From contig CAZJRQ010000006.1 of NCBI GenBank assembly GCA_964548535.1, positions 38,586-102,585 on the forward strand: a stretch of DNA of 64,000 nt, written 5' to 3'. The position numbers were made by a program, and so were the translations under genes. Below are positions 8,758 through 16,114 of the stretch, piece by piece. The notes beneath the pieces were generated by a model. It was not told the DNA's origin. It worked only from the letters and a program-made list of their open reading frames with translations, and did not search any database. Origin of the DNA: CAZJRQ01 sp964548535. GTDB lineage: Bacteria > Bacillota > Clostridia > Oscillospirales > Ruminococcaceae. The stretch's first letter is position 1. Each line of letters starts with the position of its first letter.

Positions 8758-9243
8758 TTAAATATTTTTAATGAATTTATAGCTTTTTCTATGAACGCCG
8801 TCCTCTGTCGTACAGCTTGTGTGTTCTGATACAACATAACAGCATTTTGTATATAGTTTATAAGCATTTATATTATCATCGGTTGTATGTATACCAGATT
8901 GAGAGAATCCGATTTCCTTAAAAAAATCCTCTGCGAATGCCACTGCAACTCTACCAATACCTTTGTTTTGATAGCAAGGAGAAATAACGAGCATGGAAAT
9001 CCAAGCAATAGAATCTCCTTCCAGCCCATTAAGCTTAAGCCATCCTATTGGTTTTTCATTAAGATAGATAATAAAATGTATCTCATCATTATCATTCTTC
9101 CAGTATTCATTATAATCATTAAGCCAATTATCATAACTTTGCTCTATATTATGAAGCATAGCAATAATTTTTTTGTTATTCAATAGTTCACTAAGAAATT
9201 TAATGTCGCTTTCTTGAAGCTTTCGAAAACTTATTTTATCCAT
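8758..9243 (-). CDS. GNAT family N-acetyltransferase
   Basis: 161-residue acetyltransferase. The acetyl-CoA motif is MLVISPCYQNKGIGRVAV (about residues 80-97), and the C-terminal part has AYKLYTKCCYV, so the GNAT fold looks complete. The N-terminus, MDKISFRKLQESDIKFLSELL, is typical of RimJ/RimL-like enzymes. The start at 9241..9243 is preferred because GGGGTAG precedes it; the frame continues 14 codons further upstream. It lies between the two recombinase remnants, downstream of a 34-residue ORF. The substrate is unknown. Confidence 0.8.
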   Translation of the reverse strand: MDKISFRKLQESDIKFLSELLNNKKIIAMLHNIEQSYDNWLNDYNEYWKNDNDEIHFIIYLNEKPIGWLKLNGLEGDSIAWISMLVISPCYQNKGIGRVAVAFAEDFFKEIGFSQSGIHTTDDNINAYKLYTKCCYVVSEHTSCTTEDGVHRKSYKFIKNI

Positions 9244-9268
9244 ATTTTCTACCCCATATCTATTTTCA

Positions 9269-9373
9269 CTATAATACATCCACACTCAACAAATCGTTAG
9301 TATTTCTTTCGTTTAACATAAGTCGTTCAACATTTACGTCAATAGTTTCCCCTGCAATAGTAATAGTTTTCAT
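9269..9373 (-). CDS. Small ORF, 34 residues
   Basis: MKTITIAGETIDVNVERLML and a short polar tail. AGGAGGTT sits 8 bases upstream of the ATG, an unusually good ribosome site for such a short frame, and the GNAT gene starts 25 bases downstream, so it may be a leader peptide or small protein of that operon. It also resembles the first strand-turn-strand of short mobile-element proteins. No function can be assigned. Confidence 0.5.
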   Translation of the reverse strand: MKTITIAGETIDVNVERLMLNERNTNDLLSVDVL

Positions 9374-9748
9374 AATAACCTCCTAAATAGTGTTAGCTTT
9401 TTTTCTGTCATCAACACCAAACACTCCACATGACCCGTTCTCGGATGATTTTAGATCAATTAAACATATTATAATACAAAAATAAAAACATTTCTATGAT
9501 AAAAATTAAATAAATCTCATGCATATTTTTGCTTCTTACCATTGATACCTTTTGATTTTTCCTCTGTTGGGGGTTCAAAGTTAATTTAGAGGGTTCAAAT
9601 CCATCAAGAGGGGGTTCACATTTGAACCCTCGTATTCCTTTGCCAATTTCAGACTACAAAAAAATAAAGGCTTCTGACGGATACGTTGCTGTCAGAAGCC
9701 TTTATTTCTAGCCTTTTGTGTAGGGTTCATATTATCAAATTGTATCAA
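9374..9748. other. Intergenic remnant with GGGTTCAAA repeats and a terminator
   Basis: Holds the promoter region of the small ORF/GNAT pair. Three copies of GGGTTCA(A) lie at about 9570-9615 with an inverted copy TTTGAACCC beside the last. A strong bidirectional hairpin follows at 9663..9706. Short minus-strand frames look like decayed coding DNA, but no family is recognisable. Confidence 0.5.
9663..9706. terminator. Bidirectional terminator
   Basis: AATAAAGGCTTCTGAC (9663..9678) and GTCAGAAGCCTTTATT (9691..9706) form a 16-bp stem. Confidence 0.85.
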
Positions 9749-9919
9749 TTAAGGGATTTTCATTTCGCAATAATAGTCGTATATTTGTATGTTGTTGTCT
9801 TTGCAGAACTGAGCAAGAATAATTTTCTGAGTTTCAATGCTAATGCTTTCGTTTGCAACATTGTCGTCTTTTGAAAGTCTGCAATAAAGTCCTGCAATAA
9901 AATGCTGCTGTTTATTCAT
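9749..9919 (-). pseudogene. Large serine recombinase, N-terminal remnant
   Basis: 56 residues from MNKQQHFIAGLYCRLSKDD to a stop after YDYYCEMKIP. YCRLSKDD contains the catalytic serine of the resolvase domain, and SIETQKIILAQFCKDNNIQI is the following conserved helix. It has its own AAAGGA ribosome site. Full-length relatives have about 500-560 residues, so only the first tenth remains. It lies upstream of the C-terminal remnant (8439..8664) on the same strand, with about 1.1 kb of GNAT cargo between them. Confidence 0.8.
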
Positions 9920-10006
9920 AAATCCGTCCTTTCTGACAGCAGCGGTCAAGCTAAAGCAGATTGTATCTGCAACGCAAGCATACCACAACTAATGTCACAA
10001 GTCAAG

Positions 10007-10201
10007 TTAATATTTTTCATCTGATTGCTTAACATCTTCTTTCTCCAAGTCCCTAATCATCAGCCCAGCAAGCTTATCTCCAGACTGATTTTTCTCGCTG
10101 AACACAGACCACACACGATAGGTTATGTGGTCAAGTATGGTGTCGTGTCGGGTGACAATTCTGTTTGAATTGTTTTCCTTTTTCCATTGAGGCTGTTGCA
10201 A
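10007..10201 (-). CDS. TnpW-like transposon-encoded small protein
   Basis: 64 residues. The core RIVTRHDTILDHITYRVWSV followed by FSEKNQSGDKLAGLMIRDLE resembles the small TnpW family found beside recombinases in Clostridia mobilisable elements (a short hairpin of strands followed by a helix). The start is TTG at 10199..10201 with AAGGAGTGA correctly spaced upstream. The role is unknown, but the family travels with serine-recombinase elements, which agrees with the neighbours. Confidence 0.6.
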   Translation of the reverse strand: MQQPQWKKENNSNRIVTRHDTILDHITYRVWSVFSEKNQSGDKLAGLMIRDLEKEDVKQSDEKY

Positions 10202-10222
10202 ATGTTGTCACTCCTTTGTTGC

Positions 10223-10636
10223 TTAATCAATAATTCCATGCTGAAAATCATTGACATATTGGAAATCAATAATGCCGTTAATTTTTCTAACCTCGTCAAC
10301 ACACCTATGATTTAAAGCGTAGAGTGTATCGTCATCAATGTCACTTAAGCTTGCAAGAATGTGACTGTTCTTCGACAACTCAACTGCTGTTTTGAACATA
10401 AGCCGAGCCAACCTTTGCTCTGTACCTTTTATCTGTGACTTCACTGTTTCGGTTATCATTGGTGAGATGTAGCTGATGTTTGATTCTTCATTAAGATAGC
10501 CAAGATAGAACTTTACGGCTTTTTCAATGAACTCACTTTTCGACTTACAGTTGTCACCTTTGTAGTGCGAATCCACATCTCTCATAGTCTGAGGACGTAT
10601 CCACAGAGCGAATTTTTCTTTGTTTTCCATTTTCAT
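10223..10636 (-). CDS. Ribbon-helix-helix accessory protein of a mobile element
   Basis: 137 residues. The N-terminal 50 (FALWIRPQTMRDVDSHYKGD then KSKSEFIEKAVKFYLGYL) have the RHH pattern: a polar strand, then two helices with the SKSEFIEKAV signature. The helical remainder contains QIKGTEQRLARLMFKTAVEL. Such proteins usually precede the relaxase gene and bind the transfer origin, but no relaxase follows here, so the conjugation part seems lost. AAGGAG upstream supports the start. About 20 bases separate it from the TnpW-like gene. Confidence 0.75.
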   Translation of the reverse strand: MKMENKEKFALWIRPQTMRDVDSHYKGDNCKSKSEFIEKAVKFYLGYLNEESNISYISPMITETVKSQIKGTEQRLARLMFKTAVELSKNSHILASLSDIDDDTLYALNHRCVDEVRKINGIIDFQYVNDFQHGIID

Positions 10637-10888
10637 ATATCATTTCTCCTTTTTCGTATTAATTAATGCATAACTCCTAAAAAATGTCCCGAGTTTACGG
10701 GACTTGCTCGCCTATAACCCCTAACTTCACAAAACTCGAAAATTCTGACCCCATTAAAAATGCCCCTCAAACCCCGTAGTTTCGGTCGGCTTTGCCGATT
10801 TCGATGTGGGTGTGACTCCGTCACTTTAACCTGCAACACAATAGACAAGGTGTAAATTCCACCTCAAGTGAGACCTCTTTTACCTAAA
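10637..10888. other. Leader of the RHH gene with hairpin; possible transfer origin
   Basis: No convincing gene. A 61-codon minus frame here has arginine-rich, low-quality composition and no ribosome site. A hairpin GTCCC...GGGAC lies at 10684..10702. The stretch is less AT-rich than its neighbours. Its position upstream of an RHH gene is where oriT lies in related elements, which is inference only. Confidence 0.35.
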
Positions 10889-11026
10889 TCATTTCTTCTC
10901 TGCCATCAATATTTCTTTGCAGTAGATGAGTTCACCTTTCTCTCTCCACACACCCTCACAAATCGCTCGTGTGAGCTTTTTTCTTCTTTTGCAGATAGTT
11001 TCCCCAATCACAAGTTCTCGCCACAA
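10889..11026 (-). CDS. Small basic ORF downstream of the ATPase remnant
   Basis: About 45 residues from TTG at 11024..11026, reading LWRELVIGETICKRRKKLTR then EGVWREKGELIYCKEILM. It starts just after the stop of the ATPase remnant and is probably coupled to it; a GTG at 11009..11011 is the alternative start. The composition looks protein-like, but I cannot name a family. Confidence 0.35.
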   Translation of the reverse strand: MWRELVIGETICKRRKKLTRAICEGVWREKGELIYCKEILMAEKK

Positions 11027-11034
11027 ATCGCCTT

Positions 11035-11867
11035 TTATTGAGAATTACGAGGTTTGAAATCAGCAACGCTTATTCCTTGACTATCAAGATTTGAAGTAAG
11101 CATATGAGCTACGCTTGATAAGAAGTCATTGCACAAAGGGTCAGCAGGGACACCATTTTTATGAGGGTCAGTAGTTTTTAAAGGGTCACTTCCAAAGACG
11201 TAATAATTGGAGTTGCTTTTGTCGGTTTTGCTATCATCAAACAACGTATCTACGGACTTTGCAGGCAGGTCATAATCTGATGTGTTATCAGCAAAAGAAG
11301 AAATTGCATTATCTCTCTCACCAGTCAAAGTGGTGTCCCTGGTGTCCTGAACAAACTTTTCAACTTTAACAAAACGCTTGCCGTTACTTTTTCCACTTGA
11401 ATATTTTAAGCCTAACTGAGTAAGCCTTTCACTACTTTGAATAAGCACTTTTGATACTCTGCTACGTTCAAAACTATTGTTGCTACACGCAATCAGCTTG
11501 TCTGTAAGGTCTTGTGCAGAGCCGTTGTAACTATTTTTGTCTTGCATAAAAAGTACAAGTGCTTTTAGTATCGCATCGTCGAATTGTTCAGGCTCGGTAA
11601 TGCTGTCAGCAACTTTTGACCAATGGTGAGTTTCTGTATTGAAGTGCAACTTTATTTCTCTACTATCAATATCACGACCTTCGCAGTACAAAACGGCATC
11701 ACCACTTTGCTTGTCTTTCACATCAAGAGCAAGCCACGACTTACCAGACTTAGGGTTCCAGCAAGAATACACAACCCTGTGGGTAACAGCATGTCAATAA
11801 CAAACTTGACTGGTGGCAGGATTTTATCCATCAAGGTTTCTCCGTCGATTGCTTTTAATTTTTCCAT
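11035..11867 (-). pseudogene. AAA_25/RepA-like ATPase, frameshifted
   Basis: In one frame MEKLKAIDGETLMDKILPPV leads to GLCILAG. A shift into the next frame then gives NPKSGKSWLALDV, the Walker A motif of RepA/AAA_25 ATPases of mobile elements. Between LALDV and SGDAVLYCEGRDIDSREIKL the usual segment after Walker A is shortened, so there is probably a deletion as well. The C-terminal 200 residues (with ALVLFMQDKNSYNGSAQDLT, a winged-helix-like stretch) remain open. Intact relatives help replicate or mobilise the element. The frameshift makes it non-functional unless recoded. Confidence 0.75.
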
Positions 11868-12022
11868 AGGCATAATTCCTTTCTATAATATCGCTTGACA
11901 AATACTTTCTTTTGCAGTATGCTAATCTCAGAAACAAGTTTCACATTAACATATTTCATTGTCAATAGTCTATCTTCCTATTGAAAAAATATTTTTTTGA
12001 ATAAAGTTTGGAGGACAATTTT

Positions 12023-12397
12023 ATGGAGTTTGGCGAAAAGGTAAGAGCATTACGCAAACAACAAAATATGAGCCAGTCGCAGTTAGCATCAATCTGTGGT
12101 GTAACAGAGAGGTCAATACTAAATTACGAACACCGAAATCTTGTACCCAAAAACAAGGACGTTCTGTTAAAACTCAGCGAAACTTTACATACTACAACGG
12201 ACTATCTCTTGTCCAATGAAAGTCACTATGTTGAACAGGCAAGGCTTGTTCGCTCGGCTGATGGCAAGGAGTTTGCACAACAAATCATCAACGGAACAGA
12301 GGCTTTGTTTGCAGGTGGCGACATTTCTGATGAGGACAAGGAAGAGGTTTTCAAAGCAATTCAAGACATTTATTTTAAATCGAAATTTGGCAAGTAA
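12023..12397 (+). CDS. XRE-family transcriptional regulator
   Basis: 124 residues. The N-terminal HTH_3 domain (MEFGEKVRALRKQQNMSQSQ then LASICGVTERSILNYEHRN, residues 1-40) is the classic lambda-repressor-type fold. The C-terminal half (GTEALFAGGDISDEDKEEVF) is a helical dimerisation-type tail. GGAGGAC precedes the ATG at 12023. It is divergent from the ATPase operon and directly upstream of the ImmA-like gene, the usual repressor/anti-repressor arrangement of integrative elements. It probably controls the minus-strand element genes across the 155-base gap. Confidence 0.85.
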   Translation: MEFGEKVRALRKQQNMSQSQLASICGVTERSILNYEHRNLVPKNKDVLLKLSETLHTTTDYLLSNESHYVEQARLVRSADGKEFAQQIINGTEALFAGGDISDEDKEEVFKAIQDIYFKSKFGK

Positions 12398-12469
12398 TCG
12401 TATTTGCAGTACAAAATTTGTTACCACAAGAACAAAAAAATATGATATACTATTTGTGAGGTGAGCAGT

Positions 12470-12841
12470 TTGAACATTTTTGAATATGTAAATGCAATTC
12501 GTGAGGAACACGGACGTATATCAGTTTTTGAGCTTGCAAGTCGTTTTGACGTAAACATAATGGTCAGACCACTGAAAGAATTAAAAGGCTGTTTATTCTT
12601 TTCAACCAACAGTAACCGTTATCGCAATCGTGCTGAGATAGAGGCGAATTTATTTGCTGCAAACCTCCTACTTGACGACGATGATGTGTTTGACTTGCTT
12701 GTGCAGGGATACACAGTTTCGCAGGTTGCATCAATTCAAAAAGTTCCACAAGAGCTTGTAACAATCAAGGCTGACGATATGGCTGAGCGTGGTTTTGAGC
12801 TACGCAGAGGCTTTGATGTTGATGCGAACTGGTTGAGGTGA
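12470..12841 (+). CDS. ImmA/IrrE-like protein lacking the zinc-binding motif
   Basis: 123 residues. The N-terminal helices fit ImmA/IrrE peptidases (NIFEYVNAIREEHGRISVFE), as do ELKGCLFFS and the downstream RAEIEANLFAANLLL, which normally carries the third metal ligand. The 25-30 residues in between that hold the HExxH zinc motif are missing: GCLFFSTNSN runs straight to YRNRAEIEAN. It cannot be a normal metallopeptidase. In intact elements ImmA cleaves the XRE repressor upstream. The start is TTG 12470 after GAGGTGA; a GTG at 12461 is possible. Confidence 0.75.
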   Translation: MNIFEYVNAIREEHGRISVFELASRFDVNIMVRPLKELKGCLFFSTNSNRYRNRAEIEANLFAANLLLDDDDVFDLLVQGYTVSQVASIQKVPQELVTIKADDMAERGFELRRGFDVDANWLR

Positions 12842-13169
12842 TAGTCTTATTGTATCAAACTTTTTCGAAAGACACCACGACATAGCGTGTCTGATTTTTG
12901 ATGACTATTTCGCTAATTCCAAATATATGAAAGTGATGTGTTGCAAGAAAATACAGATAATTCTCAACCTTATTATATTTGTATTGAAATATGAAACCGA
13001 CATAATGTGTCGGGGTGGAATATATGTGCATAACAACAAACGCACTCTCTGAAACTAATCGGAGGGTGCGTTGTTTTGGTTTATGAATTACTCTGTTCTT
13101 TGTATTTAATATATATCTTCTATTGGTTACTTATATAGATATGACTGCGTGACACAGAGGGAATTACAC
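12842..13169. other. Intergenic region with short hairpins and a terminator
   Basis: Contains CCGACATAATGTGTCGG near 12993..13009, a related GACAC...GTGTC dyad near 12871..12893 and the terminator listed at 13032..13078. No ORF is convincing. Confidence 0.5.
13032..13078 (+). terminator. Terminator
   Basis: AACAACAAACGCACTCTC with GGAGGGTGCGTTGTTTT, a stem with one bulge followed by T residues. Confidence 0.75.
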
Positions 13170-13198
13170 TTGAAAATGCTCTCTTTGTGTGGTAAAAT
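13170..13198 (+). promoter_or_regulatory. Promoter of the sigma factor gene
   Basis: TTGAAA (13170..13175) and TAAAAT (13193..13198) with a 17-base spacer, 34 bases before the ATG of the sigma factor gene. Confidence 0.55.
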
Positions 13199-13232
13199 GT
13201 AGAGGAAGTAATATTTACTATGGAGGAATTTT

Positions 13233-13769
13233 ATGCTTGGTGTTTGCTTGGCACTTATTGATGATGAAGAGGATAAAAAGGATTTTGAAAGGCTTGTACA
13301 TAAATATGAGAAAAAATTGCTCAGTGTTGCAAAAGGAATTTTGAAAGACCAAGGTCTTGCAGAGGTTGCAGTTTGGGACACTTTTTTTAGCATTGCCGAG
13401 TGTTTTCAAAAAGTTCACAATTTATCTTTGCACAAAATGGAGGCTTACCTTATCATAACTATTAAGAACGCAAGCTATGCAATATACAACAAGGAAAAAA
13501 GAAATAACACAAATATTTCTTTTGAGGATGTAATCAATGAAAATGTTCCAACGATTGATGACCTTGATAAATATGATTATATAGAACTGAAATCAGCGAT
13601 TGACGAGCTTGAAAGCAAATATCGTTACGCTTTGACATATATGCTTATCTATGGCTTATCAGCTGATGAAACTGCAAAAACTATGGGCATTTCGAGAAGG
13701 TTGGTTTACAAATATATTGAAATAGCGAAAAGGAAAATTATCGAAAAGGTGAGTGACAATGACATCTGA
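13233..13769 (+). CDS. ECF-like RNA polymerase sigma factor
   Basis: 178 residues with two sigma regions. Region 2 is KDFERLVHKYEKKLLSVAKG to AYLIITIKNASYAIYNKEKR. Region 4 is ESKYRYALTYMLIYGLSADE then TAKTMGISRRLVYKYIEIAK, with a clear helix-turn-helix. GGAGGAATT precedes the ATG. The gene overlaps the DUF4367 gene by 11 bases, the normal coupling of a sigma factor with its membrane-bound partner. Its targets are probably the secreted-protein and export genes downstream (inference from position). Confidence 0.85.
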   Translation: MLGVCLALIDDEEDKKDFERLVHKYEKKLLSVAKGILKDQGLAEVAVWDTFFSIAECFQKVHNLSLHKMEAYLIITIKNASYAIYNKEKRNNTNISFEDVINENVPTIDDLDKYDYIELKSAIDELESKYRYALTYMLIYGLSADETAKTMGISRRLVYKYIEIAKRKIIEKVSDNDI

Positions 13770-14439
13770 GAATTCAAATTTTATCAAGGCTTTACAAGCA
13801 TCAGTTGTGGACGTTGAGGCTTTTGAAATGCACAATACACCCGAATGTGATGGCAATTTTTCAGAAGAATATAAACGCAAAATCAGTCATCTGGTAAGAA
13901 ATAGGGGCAAGAGTTACTATCCACTTATCAAAACAACTTTTCGTCGAGTAATAACCATTATTGCCGCTACAATTATTGCAGGCTCAATTACCGTTGGAGC
14001 AGTACCAGAATTAAGAGAATGGTTTGTAGGGCTGTTTGTTACGCAAAATGAAGACAATGCAGATGTAAATTATGTTGATGGCGAAATTCCAGCACAAAGT
14101 GGAGTGGCAGAATTCATTTTGTACGAGCCAACGTTTATTCCCGATGGATTTGAGAAACAGTCAGACAATATTAATGAAGTTTTCCACGAAATTTATTATG
14201 TGTTTGATGATAAATACATAGCCTTTACGCAAAGCAATATATATACTACTAATCAAATTGATACTGAAAATATGAAGACGGAAACTTTAAAAGTATTGGG
14301 CGTTGAGGCGTTTTTGTCTTACAATAGTGAAACCTCAATAATCACTTGGCAATACGGAGATTATTCATATTGCATTAGTGGCAATTTGTGTAAAAGTGAC
14401 ATGATTCATATGGCAAATTCGGTTAAAGTTACAAAATAA
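13759..14439 (+). CDS. DUF4367 membrane protein, putative anti-sigma factor
   Basis: 226 residues. The N-terminal cytoplasmic part of about 65 residues (NSNFIKALQASVVDVEAFEM) is followed by one TM helix, RVITIIAATIIAGSITVGAV (about residues 73-92), and an extracellular domain with EFILYEPTFIPDGFEKQSDN and GVEAFLSYNSETSIITWQYG, the DUF4367 pattern. In this family the cytoplasmic tail holds the cognate ECF sigma factor. I took the ATG at 13759 over the in-frame GTG at 13753. It probably senses an envelope signal linked to the bacteriocin-like locus. Confidence 0.75.
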   Translation: MTSENSNFIKALQASVVDVEAFEMHNTPECDGNFSEEYKRKISHLVRNRGKSYYPLIKTTFRRVITIIAATIIAGSITVGAVPELREWFVGLFVTQNEDNADVNYVDGEIPAQSGVAEFILYEPTFIPDGFEKQSDNINEVFHEIYYVFDDKYIAFTQSNIYTTNQIDTENMKTETLKVLGVEAFLSYNSETSIITWQYGDYSYCISGNLCKSDMIHMANSVKVTK

Positions 14440-14531
14440 AATATTCTTCTCAAAAAGTGTGCACAAAATGGTTGCCTCTTCTATCTTAGCTTACGTAGGA
14501 ACAAATAAGCGGGAAAGGAGAGGCTTTTTTT

Positions 14532-14960
14532 ATGAAGAAAATCATTTCTACAATCTTGGCAATTTGTATAATGTCTTGTATGTTTGGTGCTACTGTATAT
14601 GCTACGGACGTAACTACACCAATAGATGAAGAAATAACGGTGATGAATTTATACACAGATAGAATTTCTACGAGTGTAGCAAAGTCAACAGGTACAACTT
14701 TAAAATATGCTTGTACTGTTTGTGGGAAATCATCATCGACGAAAATTTCTGTCTATCTGTATTTGCAGGAATATAATAACGGTGTTTGGAAAAATGTTAG
14801 TGTAGCAACAAAGGAAGTTAATGCAAAATATCTATCTCTTACTGGCTCATACTCATCTGCAATTACTGGTCGCAAATATCGTACAGAAGCTCATGTGTAC
14901 ACTTATAGTGGCAGCAAATATGAATACCTTGAAGTTCACAGCTCTGCACTAACCAAGTAA
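14532..14960 (+). CDS. Small secreted protein, DUF6147-like
   Basis: 142 residues with a clear Sec signal peptide (MKKIISTILAICIMSCMFGA, cleavage after about VYA at 26). The mature part is a beta-rich domain: STGTTLKYACTVCGKSSSTK, then VYLYLQEYNNGVWKNVSVAT and AHVYTYSGSKYEYLEVHSSA. The repeated strand pattern resembles the small secreted DUF6147 type in gut Firmicutes (recognition moderate). A CxxC pair lies near the middle. AAAGGAGAGG precedes the ATG. It sits between the sigma/anti-sigma pair and the export locus, so it may be a regulated secreted factor. Confidence 0.65.
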   Translation: MKKIISTILAICIMSCMFGATVYATDVTTPIDEEITVMNLYTDRISTSVAKSTGTTLKYACTVCGKSSSTKISVYLYLQEYNNGVWKNVSVATKEVNAKYLSLTGSYSSAITGRKYRTEAHVYTYSGSKYEYLEVHSSALTK

Positions 14961-15086
14961 GAGTTTAAAAAAAGTAATAGGGGTGATACCAATGCAGTAG
15001 ATTCAAACTACATAATCATTCGTCACACAAACCAAAGATTGACATTCAAAATATTGGATGTTATAATGAGAAAGGATATTTTAATT

Positions 15087-15497
15087 ATGAACAAACTTAC
15101 AAAAAGACTTGCGGCCATGGGTGCTGCTATTATGATGATGGCTTCTATGAGTGCTATGGGGGCTAGTGCAGAAGTGTATGGTCATAAATCTGCTACTAAT
15201 ATGGGTGTTTCTTTTAATGATGATTGGGAAAAGACTCTTTCATTTTCATTAAATACATCAGATGGAACCGCTTCAGTCAGTGCAAAGGTTGGATATGATA
15301 CATGGTGTCAAAACGAAGATTATATTACAAAAGTATATGCACCTACTGGATGGAGACATCGTGGTAGAGTTGAAAATGGTAGTGCTGAAAGTTCATATAC
15401 TGCGTGGTTAATAGGTGGTTCAAATACGGGCAAAGCTGATATTGAGCATACAACAAAATACGTTGATTATTGGATATACGTTGATATAAGTAAATAA
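15087..15497 (+). CDS. Small secreted protein, candidate bacteriocin
   Basis: 136 residues with a Sec signal peptide (MNKLTKRLAAMGAAIMMMAS, cleavage after about ASA). The mature protein of about 108 residues is rich in Trp, Tyr and Ser/Thr and has a single cysteine (YDTWCQNEDY). It ends in an aromatic strand, TTKYVDYWIYVDISK. Size, signal peptide and position directly upstream of a DUF1430-type membrane protein and a lactococcin-972-type ABC ATPase suggest a lactococcin-972-like precursor, though direct similarity to that peptide is weak. GAGAAAGGA supports the ATG at 15087 over an upstream in-frame start. Confidence 0.6.
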   Translation: MNKLTKRLAAMGAAIMMMASMSAMGASAEVYGHKSATNMGVSFNDDWEKTLSFSLNTSDGTASVSAKVGYDTWCQNEDYITKVYAPTGWRHRGRVENGSAESSYTAWLIGGSNTGKADIEHTTKYVDYWIYVDISK

Positions 15498-15580
15498 TAA
15501 CAATAGCACTATATAATCTATTAATATCTAAATATTAACAGATTATATGATTTTATTTATGCTAACTATAAAGGATGGTA

Positions 15581-16114
15581 ATGATTATGAGCGATGAAAA
15601 ATCAAAATTCAGAATTATTAAGTTTTGTACGTTTATCTTGATAGGACTATTTGTCATTTACAACATAGTATGGTGTGTATTTTATGTCTTTGTGTGCCGA
15701 CCTAATGAAACATCTCTTGGATATAACGAAGAAAGACAGGACTATACTCTTTTCGAGAATAATTATGCATACAGTGTAGGAATGCCGAGATATCTTGATT
15801 TCACATATAATTTGGCTATAACTGAGAGTATAGAATGTGACGAGAATGGAGAACCAAAAGACGGATATTATTTTGATTTGCTAATATGGCCTAAATTATT
15901 CAGTAATGATAAATACGGCTTACAGATAGCTTACTATGAAAAAGGCAAAATTGATTTTGGAAGTAATATTTATCTTGATAATAATATGAATCCTATTGAT
16001 ACATTAAGTGACGAAGATAATGCAGCAATAAAGAACAATAAGGATAAAATCAAAAATCTATATAAACAGGCACAAGACAAATGGCCGTCTTTAAACATAA
16101 ATACGGAGACATAA
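15581..16114 (+). CDS. Single-pass membrane protein of the export locus
   Basis: About 177 residues. One N-terminal TM helix (FCTFILIGLFVIYNIVWCVF) anchors an extracellular domain of about 135 residues with AYSVGMPRYLDFTYNLAITE and KYGLQIAYYEKGKIDFGSNI. The family is not recognised. AAGGA precedes two close in-frame ATGs, 15581 (chosen by spacing) and 15587. The stop codon touches the next gene's ATG, so it is co-translated with the permease. A role in immunity or export is possible but unproved. Confidence 0.65.
   Translation: MIMSDEKSKFRIIKFCTFILIGLFVIYNIVWCVFYVFVCRPNETSLGYNEERQDYTLFENNYAYSVGMPRYLDFTYNLAITESIECDENGEPKDGYYFDLLIWPKLFSNDKYGLQIAYYEKGKIDFGSNIYLDNNMNPIDTLSDEDNAAIKNNKDKIKNLYKQAQDKWPSLNINTET

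Noticed and set aside
10663..10848. 61-codon ORF on the minus strand
   Set aside because: Arginine-rich translation of a GC-richer noncoding stretch, no ribosome site; more likely a leader or transfer-origin region.
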